From the NCBI GenBank assembly GCA_003427395.1, contig BFEA01000210.1, positions 1,566,967 to 1,630,966 on the forward strand: a stretch of 64,000 bases of DNA, read 5' to 3'. The notes under the pieces were generated by a model. It was not told the origin of the DNA. It saw nothing but the letters and a program-made list of their open reading frames with translations, and did no database searches. The position numbers were made by a program, and so were the translations under genes. The DNA comes from Chara braunii. Taxonomy: Eukaryota; Streptophyta; Charophyceae; Charales; Characeae. Shown piece by piece: positions 42,910 to 53,269 of this stretch. The number at the start of each line of letters is the position of its first letter. Positions within the stretch are counted from its first letter, which is position 1.

Positions 42910-43353
42910 AAAAAAATATGAGGATGAGGACGCTGATGGGACAATTGAAGAATCTGCCTGTGTTAATAACTTTATGAATGAAAAGGACGGTGAAAATCAT
43001 AAGACCCCAAGTTCCTATAAGTGGAGCTTCTGGCCTGAAAAAAGGGACAACTAAGAAAAAATCCCTGATGCTTATGTATATGAATTAATTATTGAAAAAG
43101 AAGAGGAGGAAGAACAAAACGATTGGTATGTTGAAGTCAATGCAGCAACTGTGACTGCTTATGAACTGGCGAGAATTTCGGTTCAAAAAATGAAGAAGAG
43201 GTTGAGAAGAAAGAGGAAGATATATCATTCATCTTTGAAAAATATGATGGGAGTTACCAAGAGATTGGAAAGAAAATGGAAAGAGAACAACTAAAAGAAT
43301 ATTACTGCAAAAACTCATGAAAGCAGTTCAGATTAGAGAGAGGTCACCTCTTC

Positions 43354-43980
43354 GTGGATGACAATGGAGGATTGCCTCCATTAAAAGTGGTCTGTGGAAA
43401 AAAAAAGCAACTGAAAATAATTGCTGCTCTACACGAGAGGGTTGTTGGTGACCATAGAGCCGCTGAAGCAACATACTCTAAGAAAGTTAAACTCTACTTC
43501 TGGCTTGATATGAGAGACATGATTTACAAATTTTATAAGTCTTGTATGTTATGTCAGAAGAAGTCTACGACAAGGATGGTTGAACCATTATTTCCTACTA
43601 TCATGGTAGAGTCAGGCAACCGAGTCCACTTGGATATCATCACCATGCCTCTAGGCAAAGGTGGTATGACATATATATTGAACATGAGAGATAATTTTTC
43701 TGGATATGTCGAGGCAAAGATTATGAAAAGGAAGACGGTCGAGCAAGTGGCTGACTGGATAGAGGAAGTCTATCTCAGATACCTCTTAATCAGAGAGTTT
43801 GCCTCAGACAGAATATCTGAATTCAGAAATGAGATTGTAAGAAGAACTACTCTTAGACTGGGTGTCAAGATTAAGTACGCAACCACTCATAATCCTCAAG
43901 CAAATGTGTCTGTCGAGAGCGGTCACAAAACTTTGAAAGATTCATTGGCTAAATGGTGTGAAGGAAACCTTCGTAACTGA
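43354..43980 (+). CDS. Element 1 integrase (zinc finger and catalytic core)
   Basis: The HHCC finger (HERVVGDH ... CMLC) is at about residues 29-70. The core triad is complete: Asp 43633-43635 (VHLDII), Asp 43807-43809 (ASDRISEF) and Glu 43915-43917 (VSVES), the last two spaced as D(35)E. The frame stops at 43978 (TGA), and the C-terminal part continues weakly in other frames to about 44550 (SKICKFIFRDPDRLPTMIAK). The integrase is the best preserved enzyme of an otherwise broken element. Confidence 0.8.
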   Translation: MDDNGGLPPLKVVCGKKKQLKIIAALHERVVGDHRAAEATYSKKVKLYFWLDMRDMIYKFYKSCMLCQKKSTTRMVEPLFPTIMVESGNRVHLDIITMPLGKGGMTYILNMRDNFSGYVEAKIMKRKTVEQVADWIEEVYLRYLLIREFASDRISEFRNEIVRRTTLRLGVKIKYATTHNPQANVSVESGHKTLKDSLAKWCEGNLRN

Positions 43981-44579
43981 CCCAAAGTATTAAGAGTTGC
44001 GGTCTATGTAGATAATATTACTGTTAAAAGGACCACTAGTTGTGCTTCATTCACGCTGTGGTAAAGTCGGTACGCTACTTTACCTATTGAAAGTATAATC
44101 AAGACATAGTCGAGTCAAGAGAGTGACAAATAATATTTCATCTCTAAATTTCTTCATATCAAAATGAGGCAGATATCTGAGGTTGATCAGACAGTGATGA
44201 ATGCTCCAAAAAGAATGACAATCAGCAAACTGTCATATCAAGAGAGATGAAACAAGAAGAGATATGTAAGGAAAAAAAAATTGAAGGCCGATAACGTTAT
44301 CCTCCTACGACAATTCTCTCGAGACTCAGTGGACCAAACGATTAGAGCTTAGATGATTCGTTCCTTACATAATTACAGGTGAAGCAGAAGACAAACTTTA
44401 TGAAATATCAGAAATTAATAATTCAAGAGTTCATAATATGGTATCGGGGTCAAAAATTTGTAAGTTCATCTTCAGAGACCCTGATCGACTCCCTACAATG
44501 ATCGCAAAGAAAGGAAAGAAAAGTCAATCATTCAGCAAGAGGGTATTTTAAGAAAACTGAGAGAAGTATAGTGAGACAG
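43981..44579 (+). pseudogene. Decayed integrase C-terminus and 3' end of element 1
   Basis: Short stretches similar to the region after the integrase core of element 2 (NITVKRTTS, near 44015-44040) occur in broken frames. A purine-rich segment (AAGAAAACTGAGAGAAG, 44550-44566) lies just before copy C of the 4-kb repeat. Confidence 0.5.
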
Positions 44580-47500
44580 TGTCGTGCGCATTGGTCTCGC
44601 GCAATGCACATTGCGGGACCCTCCCGACCACGTCACGCAAATCCACTCTGACCGAGTGCGTCAGCCATACCTCTCTCGAGCCCCTACGACAGGATAGGGT
44701 CAACCCGAGGTACAACTTACCTCCACCTGCAGGAACTCCCATCGGTTGGCGTATCCCCACCGAGCTACTAGTCCACAGTACGAAAGCTAATCAGTTACAA
44801 TCGCAGAGGTGGACCAGCCGATGGTGTTTCTCGTTCGCTGTAGCATAGGGGGTACGAGCGGTCCCAAACCTCTATCGGACCCGCACGAGAATCGACGCAC
44901 TTGGGGGTTGAAGTCCCAAGAGCGAGTCGTCGTCGGTCGACTATGACGTGTTTCACTCACCACTCGTTACACCATGCTAAAACATAAAAGTAAAACACAC
45001 AGACACACGGAACGACACAAAACAAATAATACAACAACACTCCTAGTCACTTTTTTTAGCCAACCCATAACTCTCCGACGCGGAAAATCGGATAGGCGAC
45101 GAGCGCTGGGCTTAGTATAAAACCGCGCGAACGCAGAATCTTTCCATATCGACTAGTAATGCATGAATGTGCAAGCATATGCAATGATGGCGTAGTATGT
45201 AGTGCCCATAATCAAGCGGTCCCTTGTGGATCCGAATACCGCTTATGACACTCAAGTGTCAATCTCGAAGTATCGTGAGAGTCGAGCCTTTCACAATATT
45301 GTACTGCTGAAGCAACAACCGTTCAACCCCCATAGCACCTTCGACCCTTAGGCTGAGTGTCCCAGTGGGCAGGGCAAATAGGCTCTGGGCGGGGGGTGGT
45401 TCCTTCTGCGTGGAGTCTAGGACATGGGATGTCCTGGACAAGGACCTCGAATCCAGGTCTAGGACAAACGTGCGACTAAGAAATTTTTAAGAGGTAAAAC
45501 GGTAAAGGAGGGAAATCTCATTTCCTCTCTCAATGTCAGCCCCAATTAAAACCTCAAGCGTGGTCTCTTTAGGCCATGCAAACACTCAAACATAGATACA
45601 TAGGTATAAACTTAGAGGGGAATAAATATGTGACGATCACTTCTCACAATCACAGTGGGACTCCTCTCAGCCATATAAATGTATGTGATCGCAGACAGTC
45701 AATTCCAAAGTCCGAATCACAAAACATACATGCAATCACATCAAAGAATCAACAAAAAGTCAACACATTACACGGGGTTAACTTCAACCATTCTCTATAC
45801 GCAGACCCCTCGCTTTAGTCATGCAAGCCCCAACCTTTGTCCAACCTTCCAAAAATAAATACTTAGCACCTTCATTAAATGACCATTCAATAAAAGTTCA
45901 GGTAAAAACCTTAATAAAACTATAGAAACCAGCAGGGCTAAAGTCTTTCAGGTTGGGTTACGAGAATGATTTGGAGATGAGTCGTAAACTGACGAATCGG
46001 CAACCGGTCAATTATCAGTGATAACCGAAAATAATCCTCTTGGGATTTAGCTGAATGTAATTCAAATTTTGAGTCAAACGTCGAAAGAAGGTATGTATCG
46101 TAAGACAGGTCAATACCCAAACCAAACAATCTTCATAACACATTCTTACCCAAACTATCTGCCAATTAAGTCTAAATCTACCCCTAAGTAAGTGTCCAAA
46201 AAAAATGTGGACTTTGGTAGAATCTCTCCCATTAAGGATAGATTGTCAGAATCGTCACCTTTCAAAATATAATCTAACTCCTGTAAACTAAAAAATATAT
46301 ATATATTTTTAAAATTTGTATTAGCTCGAATATAAAAATTAAAATATTCTCTAATTTTAAAAATTTAAAATTTATTTTACTCCTTGAATTAGTAAAAATT
46401 TGGGTAACACTCCTTTTAGAAAAGAAGATTTCTCAAATTTATACTAAGTCAGATACGAACCTAAAGCAAAAACTTGAGTTCAACTAATACAAAATATAAC
46501 TAACTCCTCAGATTTGTAAAAATTTCGGCAACACTACTTTTAGAAAAGCGTTATCCTAAGATTTATACAAAGCTAAGTTCAGGATCTAAAATAACTTTGA
46601 CTTCCCAAAGTCCAATTTTTTCTAACTCCTTCAATTAATCAAAAATTGGGCAGCACTCTCTTTAAAAAATTAGACTTTCCAGATTTTTAATAAGTCATAT
46701 AGAAAATTCAGACAAATTTAACTTTGAAAAGTCGAAATTCAACTAACTCCTTGAATTTTCAGAAATTTCGACAGCGCTTCCCGTAAAGAAAATAACTTAT
46801 TAAGATTTATACAAAGTCAAGTATAAAAAATGGCTATAGAAAATGCGAGAATTGACCTAAGTAAAAGAAAGTTAGCTCATAAAACATAAAAATTGAACTA
46901 AATCTTATCGCTCAAGTCTGTGGCGAGCAGCTAAAGCAACTACCTGTCAAACTGAAATTCATACTGAGTAGTATTCTCACACATCCACATGCAAGACCAA
47001 ACCACAAAGGTAAGTACTCTCACCAGCCTCAAACTTAACCTTGTCGACCAATAGTTCATAGTCTTTCAATGATTTATCCCTTATACCCAGCTTACATAAG
47101 GCGTAAAACTAGGACACCCAATCTTATGAAATTTTGTCTAGCTAAGCCATTGAATGTACACAAACATAGAGCACTACAACTTTTCTCTTCCTTGGGCATA
47201 TGACTAAGTTGTCCAACCTAGTTGCCCTGAACTGTTTAAGTACCCAAGTTATATACAATTGTCTGACCTTAGGCTTTTAAGGTAACAAATGATTGAACCG
47301 ATCATCTTAGATCAAGGTTCAGTCTTCCCCTTCTTACCACAAGTTTATTCTTAATTCATACTCTCTTCAGCTAATGATAAGTTATAACTAGACCATGCAA
47401 TCTTATGGAAAAATATCTGACTAGCCTGTTCATAATTAAAATAATATAGAAATACAAACAAATTTACCCCTTTGGTTCTGGCATGTGTGCGGCTCCAGAC

Positions 47501-48595
47501 CAGACCACCCAATCTTATGGGAACCTGTCCAGTCCTTTGCCTTAATTCCCCCTCAGAATAAACAAGAGAGAGTCAAGGTCTTCCAATCTTATGGAATATG
47601 CCCAACTCTTTTTCAGAAACTAATATAAGAAAATTCAAGAAACAAGGCAACCAAACCATTCAATCTCATGAAAAAATGTTTGGTCTTTGAAAGTCAAGCA
47701 CAAACAGCCCTCGCAAGTCAAAGCAACTAGACCACACAATCTTATCGGAACCTGTCTGGTTTTTCCGACAATCAGAAATAAACATAGCACTAGATCCTCC
47801 AATCTTATGAAAACTCTCTCAGTCTTTGGTTGACCCAGTCAAACGCATGCAATACTACATTTCTCTCACCTTTCCCCCAGATACAACCCCCTTTTAGCAC
47901 GCTTCTTTCAGTCAAACAACAAAGCTGAAACTGAATTTGCACAATCATTCCTTTATTAAGTCTAGTTTTTTATCCTGAAAGTCAAACAAAAAGTCAAAGT
48001 AGGGATAAAGACATTATACTCAGTCAACCATAGCAAGAATTACAGATATGGGTTATAGTTGGGTTTATAGACGGAAAATAATCGTTGACTCTCAGTTCCC
48101 TGCCTCCAGAACTCCTCCTGAGTCCCGGCAGAGCTTCCGCAATCGGTGGGTAGACTCCCCACAGAGTTTTGCTGCAGTCCTACGTGTTGCAATCCCACTT
48201 GCTGCCTTCCTCTCTGAACAGGATTGAACTTAGATTAAGAAAGGTAGAATGAGGGGTTTCAGACTCTCGAGATACAAGAGGGGGACAACTCAACTCTCAT
48301 GAGAGGACCTTGCAATCTTTAATCCTCTGAGGACCCTGCAATGATGGCCAAAACGTGTTGCAGCCTGATTAGTTAAGGTCAAACCTTCGAATGTTGACTT
48401 GCTGGCGCTCCGTCCACTTGTAGCGATGACGCCCCCTTCAACGATCTCTGTTTCTCCTCAAGTTCACAACTCAAAGAGTATACTGGCCATAAATAAGTCT
48501 GCTTTCTGTGACTGGTCTGTTCCCGCACCGGCTTAGTAGGACGAGAGACGTGCTAGCCAACAAACAGACCCGCAATCTCCGCGGTCCGCCCCACA
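44580..48595 (-). repeat. 4-kb dispersed repeat, copy C (complete, inverse orientation)
   Basis: Complete to both family ends: its right end (TGTCGTGCGC read on the plus strand) is at 44580 and its left end (TGTGGGGCGG read on the minus strand) at 48595, giving 4016 bp with TG...CA termini. It holds the blocks of copies A and B in the reverse order: GC-rich right part 44.58-45.5 kb, conserved block 45.6-46.1 kb, 123-bp units 46.26-46.86 kb, CATAAGATTG sub-repeats 47.1-47.85 kb, TATA box 48069-48064. The flanks belong to two different retroelements and show no target duplication (GACAG against ACTCG). Confidence 0.8.
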
Positions 48596-49390
48596 ACTCG
48601 GAGGTTGAGGAGGAGGAGGATAAGGATGAGGAAGATGAAAGACTTCGCCAGGAGGACAGGAGAGCAATGCAAGGGGTGAAAAAAAGAGGGCCCCAAGAGG
48701 AAGTCGAACCGATTGTACGCGATGTGGTGCCGAAGAAGAAGAAGTATGCAGTTCGACTAGAAGAAGGCTTTGATGTAGAGAAGGTGATAGATAGGCTGCT
48801 TGAGGGTCACAATGACCTCATGACCTTAAAGGAAATCCTAGGGTTTGCTCCTAAGCTCCGTGATGGGTTAAAGGGGAGGTTTTCATGGCGTTTGGCGCCG
48901 AATGTCCATCGGAGTACTATTTTGCGAAAGGGGGCAGAGTGGGCGAAAACTGGAACTAAGATGGATTGGAAGTGTGAGGCTTGTGCAGTAGTGAACATGG
49001 TGCCAGGTGAAAGGGTCAAAGTGCACGACAATGGTAGACACGGGAGCAGAGATGAAAATTATTAAGGAAGATGATGCACTCTGATTGGAACTGGAGACAG
49101 ACCGCTCACATTGTGGTATCTTGCATGGTGCCAGCTGTAAAGTGGTGTTTTGTGGGACGATTTCAAATGTGGTCGTGGAGATTGGAAAGGTGAAGGCGAG
49201 GGTTTGCTTCTTTGTCATGCCTGACATAGATCACGCCATCCTCCTAGGGAGGTAATTCCTGTGCAGAACGGAAACGCTGATCTTCAACAAACATGATGGA
49301 ACGTTGATATTGATCCTGTGTGACCCAGTGTATGGAAACTATGAGGTGATCACCTGCCGGAACACGGTGCCTAAAAGTATAAGGAATTGA
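48596..49390 (+). pseudogene. Element 2 pre-protease domain and aspartic protease
   Basis: An acidic/basic linker (SEVEEEEDKDEEDERLRQED) leads into KVIDRLLEGHNDLMTLKEIL and APKLRDGLK, the DUF4100-like pre-protease domain shared with element 1. After a frame change the protease active site reads MVDTGAEMK (Asp 49037-49039) and the second motif DIDHAILLGR lies at about 49224-49253. A TGA at 49082-49084 interrupts it. The open frame starts upstream at 48508, but those first 88 bases belong to the antisense strand of copy C, so the junction is chimeric. Confidence 0.7.
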
Positions 49391-49477
49391 CCCAACCCCA
49401 AATCATTCACAATCGAGGAGTCCGAGAGTGAATGACGGAGACTTCTTGAGGAGCCTGAAGAGGAGGAAAGGGCGGAA

Positions 49478-50880
49478 GTGCTTTCACTCAGTTTATCTTA
49501 TGTGAATAAAGCCATGAACTTGATGGTCACTCATGAGATTGCGGATCCAGAGGTCATTCAGGCATGGAGGGAACAAGTTATGGATTGTCCCCAGGTAGGG
49601 GAGGTGGAGCGAGTCTATCGACTTCCAAATGGAAGAAGAAACCCTGTGATAATGCTGACACAAACTGTAAGCCAATTTTTTTTAGGGGACGGCTCAATCA
49701 GGGTTCCCAAAGGCGGTACAAGATGATAGATAAGAAGTGTAGCCCAATTCTCGTTCTTGTTACAGAGGACGAGGAGGCTAACTACAAGCAGGAACGTGGA
49801 TTGATACGGCGAATGAGGGAGCAGGCCGCAAGTGGCCCATGCCGTATCAAAGAGGAGAATGAGGAGAAACTGATAGTGGGAGAGTCTGGATTCCTGTCAC
49901 CCCAGGAAAAAGTTATAATGATAGAGCTGATGAAGAAGAGGCATCACACCTATGCATTCGATGATGATCAACGCGGAAGATTGGATGTGGATAAAATTTC
50001 GATGATTCGGATCCATATCGTACCGCATGAGCCATGAAATTTAATAGGCACGCGATGCCCCAATCCTGACGAGGAAAAAAAGGTGATGGACTATCTGAAC
50101 GGTAGGATGCGAATGCATGTGGCTGATTATTCAAGTGGGTCGTACGCATCCCCGTGGTTTTGTTTTGTCAAGCCTAACGGGATGTTGCGATAAGTGTAGA
50201 ACTTGCAGCGATTGAATGTTGTGATTGTGCGAGATGCAAGAGGTTTGCCAAACGCGGACGCACTGTTAGAGTCGTGCGCAGGAAGGCCTATAATTTCGCT
50301 TATAGACCTTTACTCTGGGAACGACCAATTTCCTGTTTATCCGCCAGATAGACCGGTGACAGCGATGCATACGCCAGGGGGCTGATTCATATGAATGTGG
50401 CCCCACATGGATGGACTAATGTAGTAGCTATGGTTCCAAGGCATATGGTCCGGGCCATGCAAACAATCAGTCCACACATCACCCAACCGTACATTGATGA
50501 CTTGGCAGTAAAAAGGCCGAAAGAGAACGAAGATGATGAAGTCTTGTCAGGGGTAAAACGTTTTGTTTGGAAGCATGTTCAGGACCTTGATAAAGTCATG
50601 AGCTTGCTGGAAGAACATAACCTTACGGCAAGTGGAGCCAAATCCAGGCGCTGCATGAGAGAAGCTACCATCTTGGCGTTCGTCTGTAACGAGAATGACC
50701 GTCGACCAGAGGTAAAAAAAACGGACAAGATTATCGAATAGCCAGTACCATTCCTTTCGATAACAAATGTTATGAGCTTTCTCGACACGTGTGGGTTTTG
50801 GAGGATCTTCATAAGAAACGTTGCTGCCAAGAACGAGCATCTAGGGAAGCTGGTACGTTAGGATCAGGAATGGGTCTGGG
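49478..50880 (+). pseudogene. Element 2 reverse transcriptase with several nonsense codons
   Basis: A long RT domain in three frames. It includes YKMIDKKCSPILVLV, DKISMIRIHIVPHEP, SGSYASPWFCFVKPNGMLR, NLQRLNVVIVRDARGLP and HMNVAPHGWTNVVA, and the active site PYIDDLAVK (about 50491-50517), where both catalytic Asp residues are intact. It also has the continuation LTASGAKSRRCMREATILAF. Stops lie at 50035 (TGA), 50191 (TAA), 50197 (TAG) and 50739 (TAG). A 1-base shift occurs near 50380. The IDDLAVK-type active site and the preceding PW-type motif are typical of the same Ty3 group as element 1. Confidence 0.8.
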
Positions 50881-50909
50881 GTGAGGACCAGGAAAATACC
50901 ATAGCAGAA

Positions 50910-51350
50910 ATGAAGGTGGAATTTCAGGAAGGAGGTTTAGTATTGGGGGCGCCAGACTATGAGGTCACTGAGGTGAGGCCGTTCATTATTGAGACGAACA
51001 CTGGACCGACTGCCCTAGGCGGAGTCCTGATTCAAACGGATGTTAAAGGAAAGGAGAGACTGTTGAGATTTGTGAGTCGAACTCTTAATACAACTAAGAG
51101 GAACAACTCTCGGTTTAAGAAGGAAGCTCTCGGCGCCTCTCGCTGTCCTTGACTGCCCAAGGATTTTCCGAAACTATATCTTTGGCAGAAAATTTATATT
51201 GAGAGTAGACCCAACTGCGCTTGCTTGCTCACTGAAGAACTATACTCATTGGATCCAACAGTCACCAGATGGTTAACATACATATGGATGCTTAATTTCG
51301 AATTGGAGAGGATTCATGAGAGCAAGAATATAAAAGACAGGTTAAGTCGC
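50910..51350 (+). pseudogene. Element 2 RNase H
   Basis: Reads VRPFIIETNTGPTALGGVLI then KGKERLLRFVSRTLNTTKRN, with the later part in another frame (LTEELYSLDPTVTRWLTYIW, from 51225). The first acidic residue expected in D-A/S-x-x-G is Asn in ETNTG, while the neighbouring Glu is present. A frame change lies near 51150-51225. Confidence 0.7.
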
Positions 51351-51584
51351 ATCAACTGGGATAAGCTAGAAGAAGGGGCAACAGAGGATACACCTCCAGC
51401 TGATAGCTTCTTCGATCAAGAGGAGGACGTCCGTCTTCATATCAATAAGTGGTCATGGCGAGTGCCAAGTTTCGTCGGTCATCCCGTTTGGTATGCGCCA
51501 AGGGGATATGAGCGGAGGGCAGAATTAATACTCAAGCCTTTTGAGGAAAAAAACCATTTGGGTGGCAAGGATGTCCAATGAATA

Positions 51585-53036
51585 ATGAAGTTGGCACTAG
51601 CAGACATTCATAGTATGGTGAAGGAGATAAGGACGATAGAAGAAGGATATGATCAGGTAGAGAAGCACGAGGAGTTGATGGGAGGAATGCATCTCCTCAC
51701 CAACATGCTTCTGCAGGGAAACTTGGACCAGATAGGCTCGCTAAATCCGACTAAGAGCGAAGATATTGTACCTGAGAGACAGAACGACGAGTTTGAGGAA
51801 GGAGAGATCAAAGAAGCGTTCTGTGTAGAAGAGTATGATGGGATCTACCTGGAGCTGAGACTTGTCTTATCATGCGAGACGAGGGATAGGGATGCGAGTG
51901 AGAGGGATCAGAAAATTAGGCATCTCTATCTGGTAAGGGCTGGCCATTTTTTTGTAAAAAGACAAGTGAGGAATCCTTGGAGGGTCGTGTGTGGGAGGAA
52001 TCGCCAGATCGATATTACAACAACGTTTCATGACGGCATCGCAGGAGCGCATCGAGGAAGCAATGCCATGTATGTCAAGATAAGTGAGCTATACTACTGG
52101 GATGGAATGATGGAGATGGTCATTAAGTTTTGTCGGTTTTGTGTACCCTGTTAAGAAATATCTCCTCAGAGGCCAAGAGAACCACTGCATCCAAGGCTAG
52201 AGAGGAAAGTGGGTGTCGTAGTACATATCGACCTGCTATTCATACCGATTGGAGATCACGGCTACAACCATATCTTCGATGCACGGGATAACCTTACTGA
52301 CTTTGTGGATGGTCGCGCCATTCGTACAATGACAAGTTCGGTTCTAGTGAGCTGCATCGAGAAGTACTACCTACGTTATCCCTTCACCAGGGAGTTCGTG
52401 ATGGATAGAGAATCGGACTTTACTTGATTGGAGGTGCAAAAGTTGTTGCCATAGTACGGCGTGGTAGCCAATTATACCACGGCCTCACACCCCCAAGCAA
52501 ACGCCCCGGTTGAAAGAGGGAATAGTACCATCTCGAACCTTCTGGCTAAATGGACTGAAGGTAGGTCTAATCAGTGGCCAAGATATCTGAGAGCGACATT
52601 TTTCGTCGAGAATATTACGGTAAAGAGGACCACCAACTACGCACCAACCACGGTATGGTACGGGAGGCACGCTACTTTCCCAAATTGAGAGCTTCCTGAA
52701 AACTTGGAAACGTCAGGATTTAGAAACCAATCTGTCCTTTGAAGAATTGCTCGACATTCGGGCACGACAGGTGGGTGCGATTGAGGAGAGGATTCAGGAG
52801 ACATTCAATCAAGTGGAAGGGAGTCGCATGGACGATAAGGCTCGTTGGGACCAGATGGCACGAGTATGAAAGACACCATTGGAAGTTGGGGATATCGTAT
52901 TGCTATACGACTCGTCCCTAGAAAAGCAATGGTCCAAAAAACTTAACAAGAGGTGGCTAGGGCCTTACCGGATTGTATGATGTGGGGATTTTGGCACCTA
53001 CCAGATTGAATAGCTGAACAAAGAGTGGAAGGACTA
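51585..53036 (+). pseudogene. Element 2 integrase
   Basis: One frame carries the whole integrase to at least 52688: HHCC finger (FHDGIAGAHRG ... FCRFCVPC, about 52025-52151), Asp 52230 (VHIDLL), Asp 52404 (VMDRESDF) and Glu 52512 (APVERGN), the last two spaced D(35)E. It is broken only by stops at 52152 (TAA), 52425 (TGA) and 52452 (TAG). A C-terminal SH3-like part follows in another frame (SKKLNKRWLGPYRIV, about 52935-52980). A purine-rich tract (AACAAAGAGTGGAAGGA, 53017-53033) lies immediately before the LTR-like segment. Confidence 0.8.
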
Positions 53037-53037
53037 G

Positions 53038-53269
53038 TGTCAGGAACGGGGCTGAAAAAAATTATCGCAAAAAAAGAGATGAGATCGCCCCTTATAATAG
53101 AACCCTAGGCGGATAGAAAGAGTCTTTAGTTAGGTCATAGAAAGAGTGAGATGGTAGAATGTATGGGCCGAATGTGTGCTTGTTGTTTATCTGAATAAAC
53201 CCTGATTGCCTGTTTGCTTACCCCTTTGGTGTGTCTGTCGTCTCCTTCGCCTTTTGTGCAGGTCTGACT
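53038..53269 (+). mobile_element. Short LTR-like segment between pol and gag of element 2
   Basis: The 232-bp segment starts TGTCAGGAACGGGG just after a purine-rich tract and ends CTGACT, nearly the inverse of TGTCAG. It contains TATAAT (about 53092) and AATAAACCCTG (about 53194), the order expected for U3 promoter and R poly(A) signal. No second copy is seen in the window, so the identification rests on structure alone. Confidence 0.5.
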
